From assembly GCA_964593555.1 (NCBI GenBank), contig CAZQIC010000196.1:1-5450 (forward strand): 5,450 bases of DNA, given 5' to 3'. The DNA is from CAZQIC01 sp964593555 (GTDB lineage: Bacteria; Bacteroidota; Bacteroidia; JAFLBG01). Shown here one piece after another: positions 1 through 5,361 of this stretch. The translations under genes and the position numbers were made by a program. Position 1 is the first letter of the stretch, and each line of letters opens with the position of its first letter. A model generated the notes under the pieces. That model saw only the letters and a program-made list of their open reading frames with translations. It did not search any database and had not been told where the DNA came from.

Positions 1-1235
1 GCAACAGCTGCTTTTTTCGAATCCTCTTCTAATTTCTTTTTAGCCGCATCTTCGGCTTTTCTTTTCGCTTCTTCTTCAGCGGCAACAGCTTTTTTACGCG
101 CATCCTCATCGGCAGCAGCAGCCGCAGCTTTTTTCTTCGCCTCTTCTTCAGCTTTTAATTGTGCGGCTTTACGGGCGTCTTCTTCCGCTTTGGCTGCAGC
201 GGCTTTTTTAGCATCTTCTTCCGCTTTAGCGGCAGCTGCTTTTTTTGCTTCTTCTTCAGCTTTAGCTGTGGCAGCCTTTTTGGCATCCTCTTCTGCTTTC
301 TTTTTTGCTGCTTCTTCCTCTGCTTTTTTCTTAGCAGCTTCCTCATCAGCTTTCTTTTTAGCTGATTCTTCTGCAGCTAATTTTTTCTTTGCCTCTTCTT
401 CTGCTTTAGCAACAGCAGCCTTTTTAGCATCTTCTTCCGCCTTAGCAACAGCCGCTTTTTTAGCTTCTTCTTCAGCCTTTTTTTTCGCCTCTTCCTCTGC
501 TTTCTTTTTGGCTTCCTCTTCAGCTTTTTTCTTTGCTGCTTCAGTGTCAGCTTTTTTCTTTGCTTCTTCCTCTGCCTTCTTTTTCGATTCTGCTTCGGCT
601 TTTTTCTTTATTTCCTCTTCTGCAGCTTTTTTCTTTGCTTCTTCCGCAGCAGCTTTTTTTGCTATCGCTTCTGCATTCGATTTATTAGCGGCTTCTTCTT
701 TCTTCTTTTGCTCTAACTCTTTCTCTGCTTTTTCTATTGCCGCTTGTATAGATTTAGTATAATCTGTATCATAATCAAAACTATCGATATCAGGCCTGAA
801 AGATATTTTAGCAATGGGTTGGTTATAAACCACTGTATTCACTCCTTCATATTGCTCGAAAATAGTAACCTGGAATCTGTAAGGGTCAAAGCCCTGAGCA
901 ATCATCTCCTGAGGAACCTTTGTAGAAAATGCAACTCTCTTTGTTATGTACCCGGGCTTAGAAAAAACAAATAAATAATCGTTTCCATAATCGAGTTCGA
1001 CATCGAACTTCGATTTTTTCATATCGAGTGTCTTATCTTTGGAACCATTTTTTTCAATGCTTATGGAGGCCCCATCCATGTTTCCATTGTCAACACTTAG
1101 CTTTACATTAACCAATAATTTACCTTGTGAAAACAAAGGGCCACAGAAAAGCATGGTACATAAAAAAATAAAAACTATTTTCGTACGCACTAAACCAAAA
1201 GAAAGATGGCACCCTATTTGTTTAGCATTCAACAT
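1..1235 (-). CDS. Partial exported protein: beta-rich N-terminal domain plus long Ala/Glu/Lys helical repeat (5' end; 3' end beyond the window)
   Basis: The frame is open from ATG 1235-1233 to the left edge, giving 411 full codons and no stop. Residues 1-36 form a signal peptide with an unusually long N-region, a hydrophobic core (VFIFLCTMLFC) and likely cleavage at PLFS|Q. A GTG at codon 16 (1190-1188) would give a more ordinary signal peptide, but ATG is the only ATG upstream of the core. Residues 39-130 alternate short beta strands and glycines (GKLLVNVKLS, GASISIEKNG, FSKPGYITKR), resembling the CarboxypepD_reg-like or PEGA-like beta-sandwich found on Bacteroidota envelope proteins; this is a resemblance, not a match I can score. 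Residues 131-165 (YNQPIAKISF, DYDTDYTKSIQ) form a linker. From about 166 on the chain is almost only A, E, K and a little D, in units such as AEEEAKKK and AEEDAKKAAVAK. E and K are spaced i to i+4, as in a stable single helix or a TolA-like periplasmic stalk. The C-terminal part, which would decide function (for example an OmpA-like domain), is outside the window. It is transcribed divergently from the gene at 1295. The reading frame is sure; the function is unknown. Confidence 0.9.
   Translation of the reverse strand, partial: MLNAKQIGCHLSFGLVRTKIVFIFLCTMLFCGPLFSQGKLLVNVKLSVDNGNMDGASISIEKNGSKDKTLDMKKSKFDVELDYGNDYLFVFSKPGYITKRVAFSTKVPQEMIAQGFDPYRFQVTIFEQYEGVNTVVYNQPIAKISFRPDIDSFDYDTDYTKSIQAAIEKAEKELEQKKKEEAANKSNAEAIAKKAAAEEAKKKAAEEEIKKKAEAESKKKAEEEAKKKADTEAAKKKAEEEAKKKAEEEAKKKAEEEAKKAAVAKAEEDAKKAAVAKAEEEAKKKLAAEESAKKKADEEAAKKKAEEEAAKKKAEEDAKKAATAKAEEEAKKAAAAKAEEDAKKAAAAKAEEDARKAAQLKAEEEAKKKAAAAAADEDARKKAVAAEEEAKRKAEDAAKKKLEEDSKKAAV
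153..296 (-). repeat. Four tandem 12-residue (36-bp) helical repeats
   Basis: Residues 314-361 of the minus-strand protein are four consecutive dodecamers: AEEDAKKAATAK, AEEEAKKAAAAK, AEEDAKKAAAAK and AEEDARKAAQLK. The last copy is the most diverged, as is usual at the end of a tandem array. Confidence 0.85.
405..476 (-). repeat. Two tandem 36-bp units encoding AEEEAKKAAVAK / AEEDAKKAAVAK
   Basis: Positions 405-440 and 441-476 are adjacent 36-bp copies that match at 31 of 36 bases by eye and encode residues 254-277. This pair is closer at the DNA level than other parts of the tract, so it looks like a more recent duplication of the dodecamer that also occurs at 153-296. Confidence 0.8.
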
Positions 1236-1294
1236 AAATTGGGAAAAATCCCTAAAATGAGTAATTTAACCTTAATATATCAAAAACTTGACCA
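1236..1294. promoter_or_regulatory. Divergent intergenic region with a candidate Bacteroidota-type promoter and a short palindrome
   Basis: These 59 bp must carry the start signals of both flanking genes. On the plus strand, TTG at 1239-1241 is followed after 20 bp by TAATTTAA at 1262-1269, a partial match (TA..TT, 4 of 6 fixed positions) to the Bacteroidota -33/-7 consensus TTG / TAnnTTTG. On the minus strand a similarly weak pair is TTG at 1295-1293 and TAAGGTTA at 1274-1267. A GGGA-AAAA-TCCC palindrome lies at 1241-1252, 6 bp upstream of the minus-strand start codon. No purine-rich ribosome binding site is seen in front of either gene, which is normal for this phylum. The promoter matches are weak and could be chance in AT-rich DNA. 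Confidence 0.3.
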
Positions 1295-1753
1295 ATGCCT
1301 AAAATTAAGCAGATAATCCTTTTGTTGTCTTTTTTATTTATTAAATCTTCTTTTGCTCAAAACATCAACCTGACCGAAACTTTGAAGTATTTAAATACAA
1401 AATTTAATGATAAATATACGTTTGATATTAAAAATGGACAATTATTCCTTAACTGTTTTACAGATGGTAAAAAAGTGAGAGAAGACAGGGTATATGTAAT
1501 AGAATTAGACCCATTTAGTATAGCTTATAACGAAGAGGAAAAGGCTGTAATTTTAAAATGTTTAAGCGACAAGGGAGATTGCATTGATAGAAGACTATTC
1601 ATAAGAAAAGAAAAAAACTATTATAAACGCATAGCCTTTTTAATGGAGGGGGAAAGTGAAAAGTCGATCCAGGGGGTACAAAATGCTCTAATTCACATGA
1701 TAAGGCTAATTCAGGATGTTAAATATCAGAATAGCGAACCATTTGAAAAATAG
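1295..1753 (+). CDS. Small exported protein of unknown function
   Basis: The 152-residue product starts with a clear signal peptide (basic MPKIKQ, core IILLLSFLFI, cleavage expected at SSFA|Q, residues 20-22). The mature part of about 130 residues opens with an amphipathic stretch (LTETLKYLNTKF), followed by strand-like segments (YTFDIKNGQLFLNCF, RVYVIELDPFSIAY, KAVILKCL) and a C-terminal helix (VQNALIHMIRLIQDV). Cys 54, 89 and 96 are present; 89 and 96 flank a short SDKGD loop and could pair in the periplasm. The pattern 'ELDPFSIAYNEEEKAVILKC' followed by a late helix resembles small uncharacterised Bacteroidota proteins, but I cannot name a family. It is the first gene of the plus-strand block, 59 bp from the divergent gene and 67 bp from the TPR gene. 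The ATG fits the signal peptide, and no better start exists. Confidence 0.85.
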   Translation: MPKIKQIILLLSFLFIKSSFAQNINLTETLKYLNTKFNDKYTFDIKNGQLFLNCFTDGKKVREDRVYVIELDPFSIAYNEEEKAVILKCLSDKGDCIDRRLFIRKEKNYYKRIAFLMEGESEKSIQGVQNALIHMIRLIQDVKYQNSEPFEK

Positions 1754-1820
1754 ATTGGAATGATTATTGAATAACCCTTAAAAATGAAGTGACAATCAAA
1801 AACTTTAAAATTATATACAC

Positions 1821-2327
1821 ATGAAAAGAATCGGTTTACTTTTTGTCGCAGTTCTAACAATAAATTTTGCTTTTGCTCAGGATGCTGAAACTTATTTTGC
1901 TAACGGTGAAAAGTTGAAGCAGAGTGAAGATTACAAAGGAGCTAAGGAAGCATATTCGAAAACAATTGAACTTGATCCATCCAATGTTAACGCATTTCTT
2001 CAGCGTGCTTTTTGTAATAGTCTGCTTGGTGATTATGAAGCATCGATAGCTGATTATACCAAAGTGATTGCTATAAAACCGGATCATAAATATTCTTACT
2101 TAACCAGGGGCAGCGCAAGGAACAAACTGAAAAAATACAATGAGGCGATAAGTGATTTTGACAAAGTAATTTCACTTGATCCTGATAATCAGGAAGCTTA
2201 TAATAACAGGGGGTGGGCTAAGAAAGGGTTGGGTGACTCTGATGGCGCTTGCAAGGATTGGAATAAGTCGAAAAAGCTGGGGAATGATGAGGCGAAAATT
2301 ATTTTAAGAAATAATAAGTGCAGATAG
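1821..2327 (+). CDS. Periplasmic tetratricopeptide-repeat (TPR) protein
   Basis: Residues 1-19 are a signal peptide (MKRIGLLFVAVLTINFAFA|Q). The mature protein is almost wholly four TPR units with an exact 34-residue period: about 22-55, 56-89, 90-123 and 124-157. Each of the first three ends in the canonical D/K-P turn (ELDPSN, AIKPDH, SLDPDN) and shows the usual small residues at the helix A/B contact (G-D-Y, K-K-Y, G-D). The fourth unit has the variant ending GACKDWNKSKKLG that often closes secreted Bacteroidota TPR proteins. TPRs bind peptides or scaffold complexes; nothing here identifies the partner. No enzyme domain is attached. It lies 67 bp after the preceding gene and 78 bp before the next, so co-transcription is possible but not shown. 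The family assignment is firm; the role is unknown. Confidence 0.93.
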   Translation: MKRIGLLFVAVLTINFAFAQDAETYFANGEKLKQSEDYKGAKEAYSKTIELDPSNVNAFLQRAFCNSLLGDYEASIADYTKVIAIKPDHKYSYLTRGSARNKLKKYNEAISDFDKVISLDPDNQEAYNNRGWAKKGLGDSDGACKDWNKSKKLGNDEAKIILRNNKCR

Positions 2328-2354
2328 TAATCCAAAAGAAATTGAATGTGGTGT

Positions 2355-2385
2355 ATTGCCCGATGGCAGGCGGGCATGGGACAAT
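2355..2385. repeat. GC-rich intergenic inverted repeat, possibly an interspersed element
   Basis: In the AT-rich 78-bp gap between the TPR gene and the next gene is a GC-rich inverted repeat. The inner stem is TGCCCG (2357-2362) with CGGGCA (2371-2376) around an 8-base loop. An alternative longer pairing joins ATTGCCC (2355-2361) with GGG-A-CAAT (2378-2385) with one bulge. It is not followed by a T-run on either strand, so it does not look like an intrinsic terminator. Its composition differs sharply from its surroundings, as in REP-like or other dispersed palindromes, but only one copy is in the window. Confidence 0.5.
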
Positions 2386-2405
2386 AAAAACAAAAACATA
2401 TACAC

Positions 2406-2801
2406 ATGAAAAATAAAATCTTACTTCCGATCTCATTTGTAGTAACCGTTTGTTGTATGGCATTTACTTCCGGTACTCCGGTTGAAACTGATTATACCGA
2501 GTGTTTAAAAAAGGCGGGCTCTGAATGGGGACAGTCCTGCCCTGATTGTAAAGTATATAAGGATTCTTACAGAGTTAAATTGAAGAATGAATGTGCAGAG
2601 AGCCTGGATGTAATGATCTGTGTTCAGGAATCAAGTAAATCATGGAAAAGATTTATGTTCCATGCAATGCCGCCTAATGATACAATGATAGCTTACGCTT
2701 GTGAGGGTACCGGTAAATATTTAAAATGGGCAAAAAAGGCTGGGGATAAATCTATCACATTTCCTTCTATTGACGAGGTGAATAGCCAGTATAAAGAATA
2801 A
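2406..2801 (+). CDS. Small cysteine-rich exported protein of unknown function
   Basis: The 131-residue product has an N-terminal export signal (MKNKILLPISFVVTVCCMAF) with probable cleavage around residues 22-26. The cysteine pair at 16-17 sits inside the hydrophobic core in VTVCC, which is a poor lipobox, so a lipoprotein is possible but not favoured. The mature part holds six cysteines (33, 45, 48, 63, 72, 99), an even number that would allow three disulfides, including a CPDC motif at 45-48 of the CxxC type. The middle (YRVKLKNECAESLDVMICVQE) and the stretch MPPNDTMIAYACEGTG suggest a small beta-sandwich-like fold with the sequence logic 'conserved Cys strand, then Pro-rich turn, then AYAC', followed by GKYLKWAKKAGDKSITFPS. 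I recall similar uncharacterised Bacteroidota proteins but cannot name the family. The CPDC motif alone is not enough to call a thioredoxin: the surrounding fold does not match. Confidence 0.85.
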   Translation: MKNKILLPISFVVTVCCMAFTSGTPVETDYTECLKKAGSEWGQSCPDCKVYKDSYRVKLKNECAESLDVMICVQESSKSWKRFMFHAMPPNDTMIAYACEGTGKYLKWAKKAGDKSITFPSIDEVNSQYKE

Positions 2802-2853
2802 GTGGATTATTGTATTTAAAATAATTATATTAGTGTAATTAAAAATATATTGA

Positions 2854-3465
2854 ATGAGGAAACTTCTACTTTCGACTGCTTTGGTTTTATTGTGTTATAT
2901 GTCCAAAGCGCAAACCTGCAATTTTACTTATTCGGCGAACGGCCTGGTTGTAACATTTACTGATGTTACAAGTTGGGGTTCATGTACTCCTTCACCCAGC
3001 TGGAATTTTGGAGACCCTGCTTCCGGAGGAAATAATACTTCTATGGCTGCTAATCCAACACATACTTTTAGTTCAGCCGGTACGTATACTGTTTGCTTAA
3101 GTGAAGCACCGTCTGGAACTATACAACTTTGTCCGTCCTCATTTGCAACCAAATGTACAACCCTTACTGTTCCTTCACCGAGCGGGATAAAAAATTTGGA
3201 GAGCGATCTAAAGTCATATTCAATTTCACCTAATCCTACAGATGGGGACTTTGTTGTTTCGTATTCTCTCAGGTCGGAGACTTCTGTGAAAATAGAGATG
3301 TTTAATTTGTTGGGAGAAAAAGTTAGCGGTACTACAAATGAGTTGCAATCTAAAGGGAATTACTCTATTAACTCTAAAGATATTGCCATGTTGTCAAAAG
3401 GAATTTATTTTGTAAAACTATCCTTAAACGACAATTCAAAAACTACAAAAGTTATTGTCCAATAG
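2854..3465 (+). CDS. Small T9SS cargo protein: PKD-like domain plus type A C-terminal sorting domain
   Basis: The 203-residue product has a signal peptide at 1-19 (MRKLLLSTALVLLCYMSKA|Q). Residues 22-107 look like one PKD domain: the core motif WNFGD is at 50-54 and the typical ending THTFSSAGTYTVCL at 69-82. Five cysteines (22, 44, 81, 93, 101) lie in this part. Residues about 112-203 are a T9SS type A sorting domain: SYSISPNPTDGDFVVSY (121-137), VKIEMFNLLGEKV (145-157), then KGIYFVKLSLNDN and a basic end KTTKVIVQ. In known systems this domain directs transfer across the outer membrane through the type IX machinery and is then removed, with the cargo anchored to the surface or released. The passenger is only the PKD module, with no visible enzyme, so a binding or adhesion role is inferred. 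It lies 52 bp after the preceding gene and is the last of the plus-strand block, followed by a terminator. Confidence 0.92.
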   Translation: MRKLLLSTALVLLCYMSKAQTCNFTYSANGLVVTFTDVTSWGSCTPSPSWNFGDPASGGNNTSMAANPTHTFSSAGTYTVCLSEAPSGTIQLCPSSFATKCTTLTVPSPSGIKNLESDLKSYSISPNPTDGDFVVSYSLRSETSVKIEMFNLLGEKVSGTTNELQSKGNYSINSKDIAMLSKGIYFVKLSLNDNSKTTKVIVQ

Positions 3466-3486
3466 TAAATTGATACATAATTCATT

Positions 3487-4158
3487 TTAAAGGAGGCCCG
3501 GCCTCCTTTTTTTTGTCCTGTCAAAAGACATATTGTTTTTCCACAACTCTATTTCCTTTGTGTTTCCGGATAGAAGTATATCAGGCACCTTCCAACCTTT
3601 ATATTCTGCGGGCCTTGTATAAGCCGGCGGAGAGATCAAATCATCCTGGAACGAATCTGTAAGTGCAGAGGTTTCATCGGAAATGGCTCCCGGAATTAAA
3701 CGGATTATACTATCACAAAATACTGCAGCGGCAAGTTCTCCGCCCGACAGCACATAGTCTCCAATAGATATTTCTTTTGTGACCAGGTGTTCGCGTATAC
3801 GTTCGTCAATCCCTTTGTAGTGTCCGCAAAGTATAATGATATTATTGAGCGTAGAAAAATAATTAGACGTCCTTTGGCTCAGAAGTTCCCCGTCAGGTGC
3901 CATATACACAACTTCATCGTATTTTCTTTTTGATTTAAGATCTGAAATACATTTGTCAACAGGTTCAATCATCATTACCATTCCCGCACCACCTCCGTAC
4001 ATATAATCATCTACAGTTTTATGGTTATCGGTTGTGTAATCGCGAAGATTAATGATGTTAATATTGACCAGTTTTTTTTCCACAGCTCTCTTTACAATTG
4101 AATGCTGGAAAGGACTTTCCAGTAAATTTGGGACAACCGTAATAATATCTATTTGCAT
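3487..4158 (-). CDS. trmD: tRNA (guanine-N1-)-methyltransferase TrmD
   Basis: TrmD transfers a methyl group from S-adenosylmethionine to N1 of G37 next to the anticodon in tRNAs with G at position 36, which prevents +1 frameshifting. The 223-residue length is normal for a Bacteroidota TrmD. Family motifs appear in order: MQIDIITVVP (1-10), YGGGAGM (54-60), the first strand of the trefoil knot LCGHYKGIDERI (110-121), the cofactor loop SIGDYVLSGGELA (131-143), RLIPG (153-157), TDSF (167-170), and YTRPAEYKGWKVPDILLSGN (180-199) with the ending RRPGLL. By position, Arg153 and Asp168 correspond to the catalytic Arg154 and Asp169 of the E. coli enzyme. Start ATG 4158-4156 gives the canonical N-terminus. 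It lies 10 bp after the glycosyltransferase gene and is probably co-transcribed with it; the rpsP-rimM-trmD-rplS order of many bacteria is absent. Its last codons (KKRRPGLL) lie in the terminator hairpin of the converging gene. Confidence 0.98.
   Translation of the reverse strand: MQIDIITVVPNLLESPFQHSIVKRAVEKKLVNINIINLRDYTTDNHKTVDDYMYGGGAGMVMMIEPVDKCISDLKSKRKYDEVVYMAPDGELLSQRTSNYFSTLNNIIILCGHYKGIDERIREHLVTKEISIGDYVLSGGELAAAVFCDSIIRLIPGAISDETSALTDSFQDDLISPPAYTRPAEYKGWKVPDILLSGNTKEIELWKNNMSFDRTKKRRPGLL
3489..3514 (+). terminator. Strong intrinsic terminator of the plus-strand block, overlapping the 3' end of trmD
   Basis: AAAGGAGG (3489-3496) pairs perfectly with CCTCCTTT (3502-3509) around a CCCGG loop; the symmetry extends to a 10-bp perfect inverted repeat around C3499. 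Eight consecutive T (3507-3514) follow on the plus strand. It begins 23 bp after the stop codon of the T9SS gene. On the minus strand only TTT follows the hairpin before AAAA, so it should work mainly for the plus-strand transcript. The whole hairpin lies within the last codons and stop codon of trmD. Confidence 0.9.
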
Positions 4159-4168
4159 TTGTAAAGAT

Positions 4169-5353
4169 CTACTTCAAGGTATCAATTATTTGTTTTGCAA
4201 CCGCTTGCCAAATATGTTTTTCTTTTATTTTATTGTAAAATGAAATTCCATGTTTAATTCTTTTGTCAGCATTGTTTGCATAATCATTTATTGCATTCGC
4301 AATTTCCGTTGCGTTGGGTTTTACCAATAATCCATCCTCATTATTTGTCATCACATCTTTTACCGATTGTGTATCAGGTGCAATAATAGGCTTCTTTAAA
4401 GCTCCGTATTCAAAAATTTTAATGGGTGAACAGTACCAGTTTGTTTTTGCCATAATGGCAATGTCGAATAACTGTATATAGTCATACACCTCATTGTGAG
4501 AGACTTTTCCGGTAAAAATAATATTATCGGTCAACCCTTTATTGATCGTAAGCAATTTCAGGTCTTTCAGCGTTTCCCCGTCTCCTATTACCAACAAAAC
4601 AAGATTTCGGATTTCCCCTTTCTGCTTTAAAATTTCAAATGCCTCAATTAAAAGATCAACACCATGATACGGAAATATTGATCCAACAAAACCTATAACA
4701 GTTTTACTGTTGAGATTGAATTTGTTTTTTAGTTCTTTTTTTCTGGTTTCGTTGATATTAATATCGTCAAAATTAACAGCGTTGGGTGTTACCAATACTT
4801 TCGCGGGATCAATGGAGTATTTTTTAGTAAAATAACTTTTCAATGGAGATGAAACAACAACAAGGAGGTTGGTATTCTCAATTTGCAGTTTTTCCATTTT
4901 AGCAGCCCGATCGGTTAAAAGACTTTTCCCTTTTAATTCAATTCTTTCCTCAACATATGGACCATTGATTTCAAGAATGTGCATTATGTTTTTTTTCTTC
5001 GCAATCAAGGCACCGGAAGGCATAAGGTAATATCCTCTTTCGTAAATGATATCAGGGTTAAATTTGTTAATTGAATCAAGTAATCTGTTACTGACTGCTT
5101 TGTCAAGCCGTATCAGTTTATAATCAACCAGGGTTTCCCAAATAATTCCGGGGATAATTTTTTTTAATATTTTTTTACATCCATTTGAAGTTTCACCCGA
5201 ACTTTCACTAAGTGTTTCCCCGCCAACGATCAGGGTTTGCACATCATGTCCATTTTTTTTTAGGGCAGCGATTATTTCACGCATATGCCTCCCATAACCG
5301 GTAGAACCGGCCAGGTTTAAGTGTGGGTGAGGGGAGAAGTAAAGGATTTTCAA
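4169..5353 (-). CDS. GT4-family glycosyltransferase (group 1), TTG start
   Basis: The 394-residue product has the two Rossmann-like halves of a GT-B retaining glycosyltransferase. The N-terminal half starts with strand KILYFSPHPH and the glycine loop GSTGYGRHM (16-24), then FNPDIIYERG (98-107). The linker carries VLVTPNAVNF (187-196). The C-terminal donor-binding half has GFVGSIFPYHGVDLLIEAF (221-239), LLVIGDG (253-259), FTGKVSHNEVYDYI (280-293) and CSPIKIFEYGALKKPII (308-324), the E-x7-E-like region of this family, with GLLV at 341-344. Length is typical. Donor sugar and acceptor cannot be told; polysaccharide, lipopolysaccharide or glycoprotein assembly are all possible, and no transmembrane segment is seen. 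There is no ATG: TTG at 5353-5351 gives the usual N-terminus, the next ATG (codon 24) would delete the first strand, and the frame is closed by TAA at 5389-5387. An upstream short frame and a slippery-looking heptamer raise an alternative start. It is 10 bp upstream of trmD. Confidence 0.93.
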   Translation of the reverse strand: MKILYFSPHPHLNLAGSTGYGRHMREIIAALKKNGHDVQTLIVGGETLSESSGETSNGCKKILKKIIPGIIWETLVDYKLIRLDKAVSNRLLDSINKFNPDIIYERGYYLMPSGALIAKKKNIMHILEINGPYVEERIELKGKSLLTDRAAKMEKLQIENTNLLVVVSSPLKSYFTKKYSIDPAKVLVTPNAVNFDDININETRKKELKNKFNLNSKTVIGFVGSIFPYHGVDLLIEAFEILKQKGEIRNLVLLVIGDGETLKDLKLLTINKGLTDNIIFTGKVSHNEVYDYIQLFDIAIMAKTNWYCSPIKIFEYGALKKPIIAPDTQSVKDVMTNNEDGLLVKPNATEIANAINDYANNADKRIKHGISFYNKIKEKHIWQAVAKQIIDTLK

Positions 5354-5361
5354 TGTCGCGA

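Larger units (their letters stand above)
1..671 (-). repeat. Ala/Glu/Lys-rich coding repeat tract (8- and 12-residue units)
   Basis: Within the minus-strand gene, residues 189-411 are a degenerate tandem repeat. Two unit types are visible: an octamer AEEEAKKK (for example two perfect copies at residues 238-253, positions 477-524) and a dodecamer AEE(D/E)AKKAAxAK. Codon choice varies between copies (GAA/GAG, GCT/GCA/GCC/GCG), so the protein pattern is better conserved than the DNA, which suggests selection on the helix rather than very recent slippage. A few units carry Arg, Leu, Gln or Ile (residues 209, 286, 359-360, 380, 392, 402) that break the pattern. The tract continues beyond the left edge. 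Confidence 0.9.

Noticed and set aside
155..365. Other short frames inside the repeat tract, one Lys/Arg-rich on the minus strand and one Phe/Cys-rich on the plus strand.
   Set aside because: They are frame-shifted readings of the same low-complexity codons and have no independent support.
153..476. A 36-bp periodicity that could suggest a CRISPR array.
   Set aside because: The units are directly adjacent with no unique spacers, are degenerate at codon third positions and encode a regular protein repeat.
190..762. A plus-strand open frame of 190 codons encoding an Ala/Ser/Phe-rich, apparently membrane-like protein (repeats such as FLASSSALA).
   Set aside because: It is the exact antisense image of the A/E/K codons of the minus-strand gene (GAA gives TTC, AAA gives TTT, GCT gives AGC). 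The minus-strand frame has a signal peptide, a normal N-terminal domain and continuity over 411 codons; the plus-strand frame has none of these.
744..1260. Plus-strand open frames at 744-974 and 1039-1260.
   Set aside because: Both are antisense to the N-terminal domain and signal peptide of the minus-strand gene and resemble no protein family.
2355..2385. The GC-rich hairpin as an intrinsic terminator of the TPR gene.
   Set aside because: It is followed by AATAAAAAC on the plus strand, with no T-run; the T-rich stretch on the minus strand precedes the hairpin rather than following it.
1854..2407. Minus-strand open frames at 1854-2087 and 2198-2407.
   Set aside because: They are antisense to the TPR gene, whose four 34-residue repeats leave no doubt about the coding strand.
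2406..2465. A lipoprotein signal (VTVCC) in the cysteine-rich protein.
   Set aside because: The residues before the cysteine do not fit the lipobox L-[AST]-[GA]-C, and hydrophobic sequence continues after it, so an ordinary signal peptide is more likely.
2928..3152. A minus-strand open frame opposite the PKD domain.
   Set aside because: It is antisense to a recognised domain and has no family features of its own.
3491..3496. AGGAGG as a Shine-Dalgarno sequence.
   Set aside because: It is one arm of the terminator hairpin, is not followed by a start codon, and the genes of this window do not use Shine-Dalgarno sites.
4052..4243. A plus-strand open frame across the trmD / glycosyltransferase junction.
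   Set aside because: It is antisense to the N-terminus of TrmD and the C-terminus of the glycosyltransferase, both well supported.
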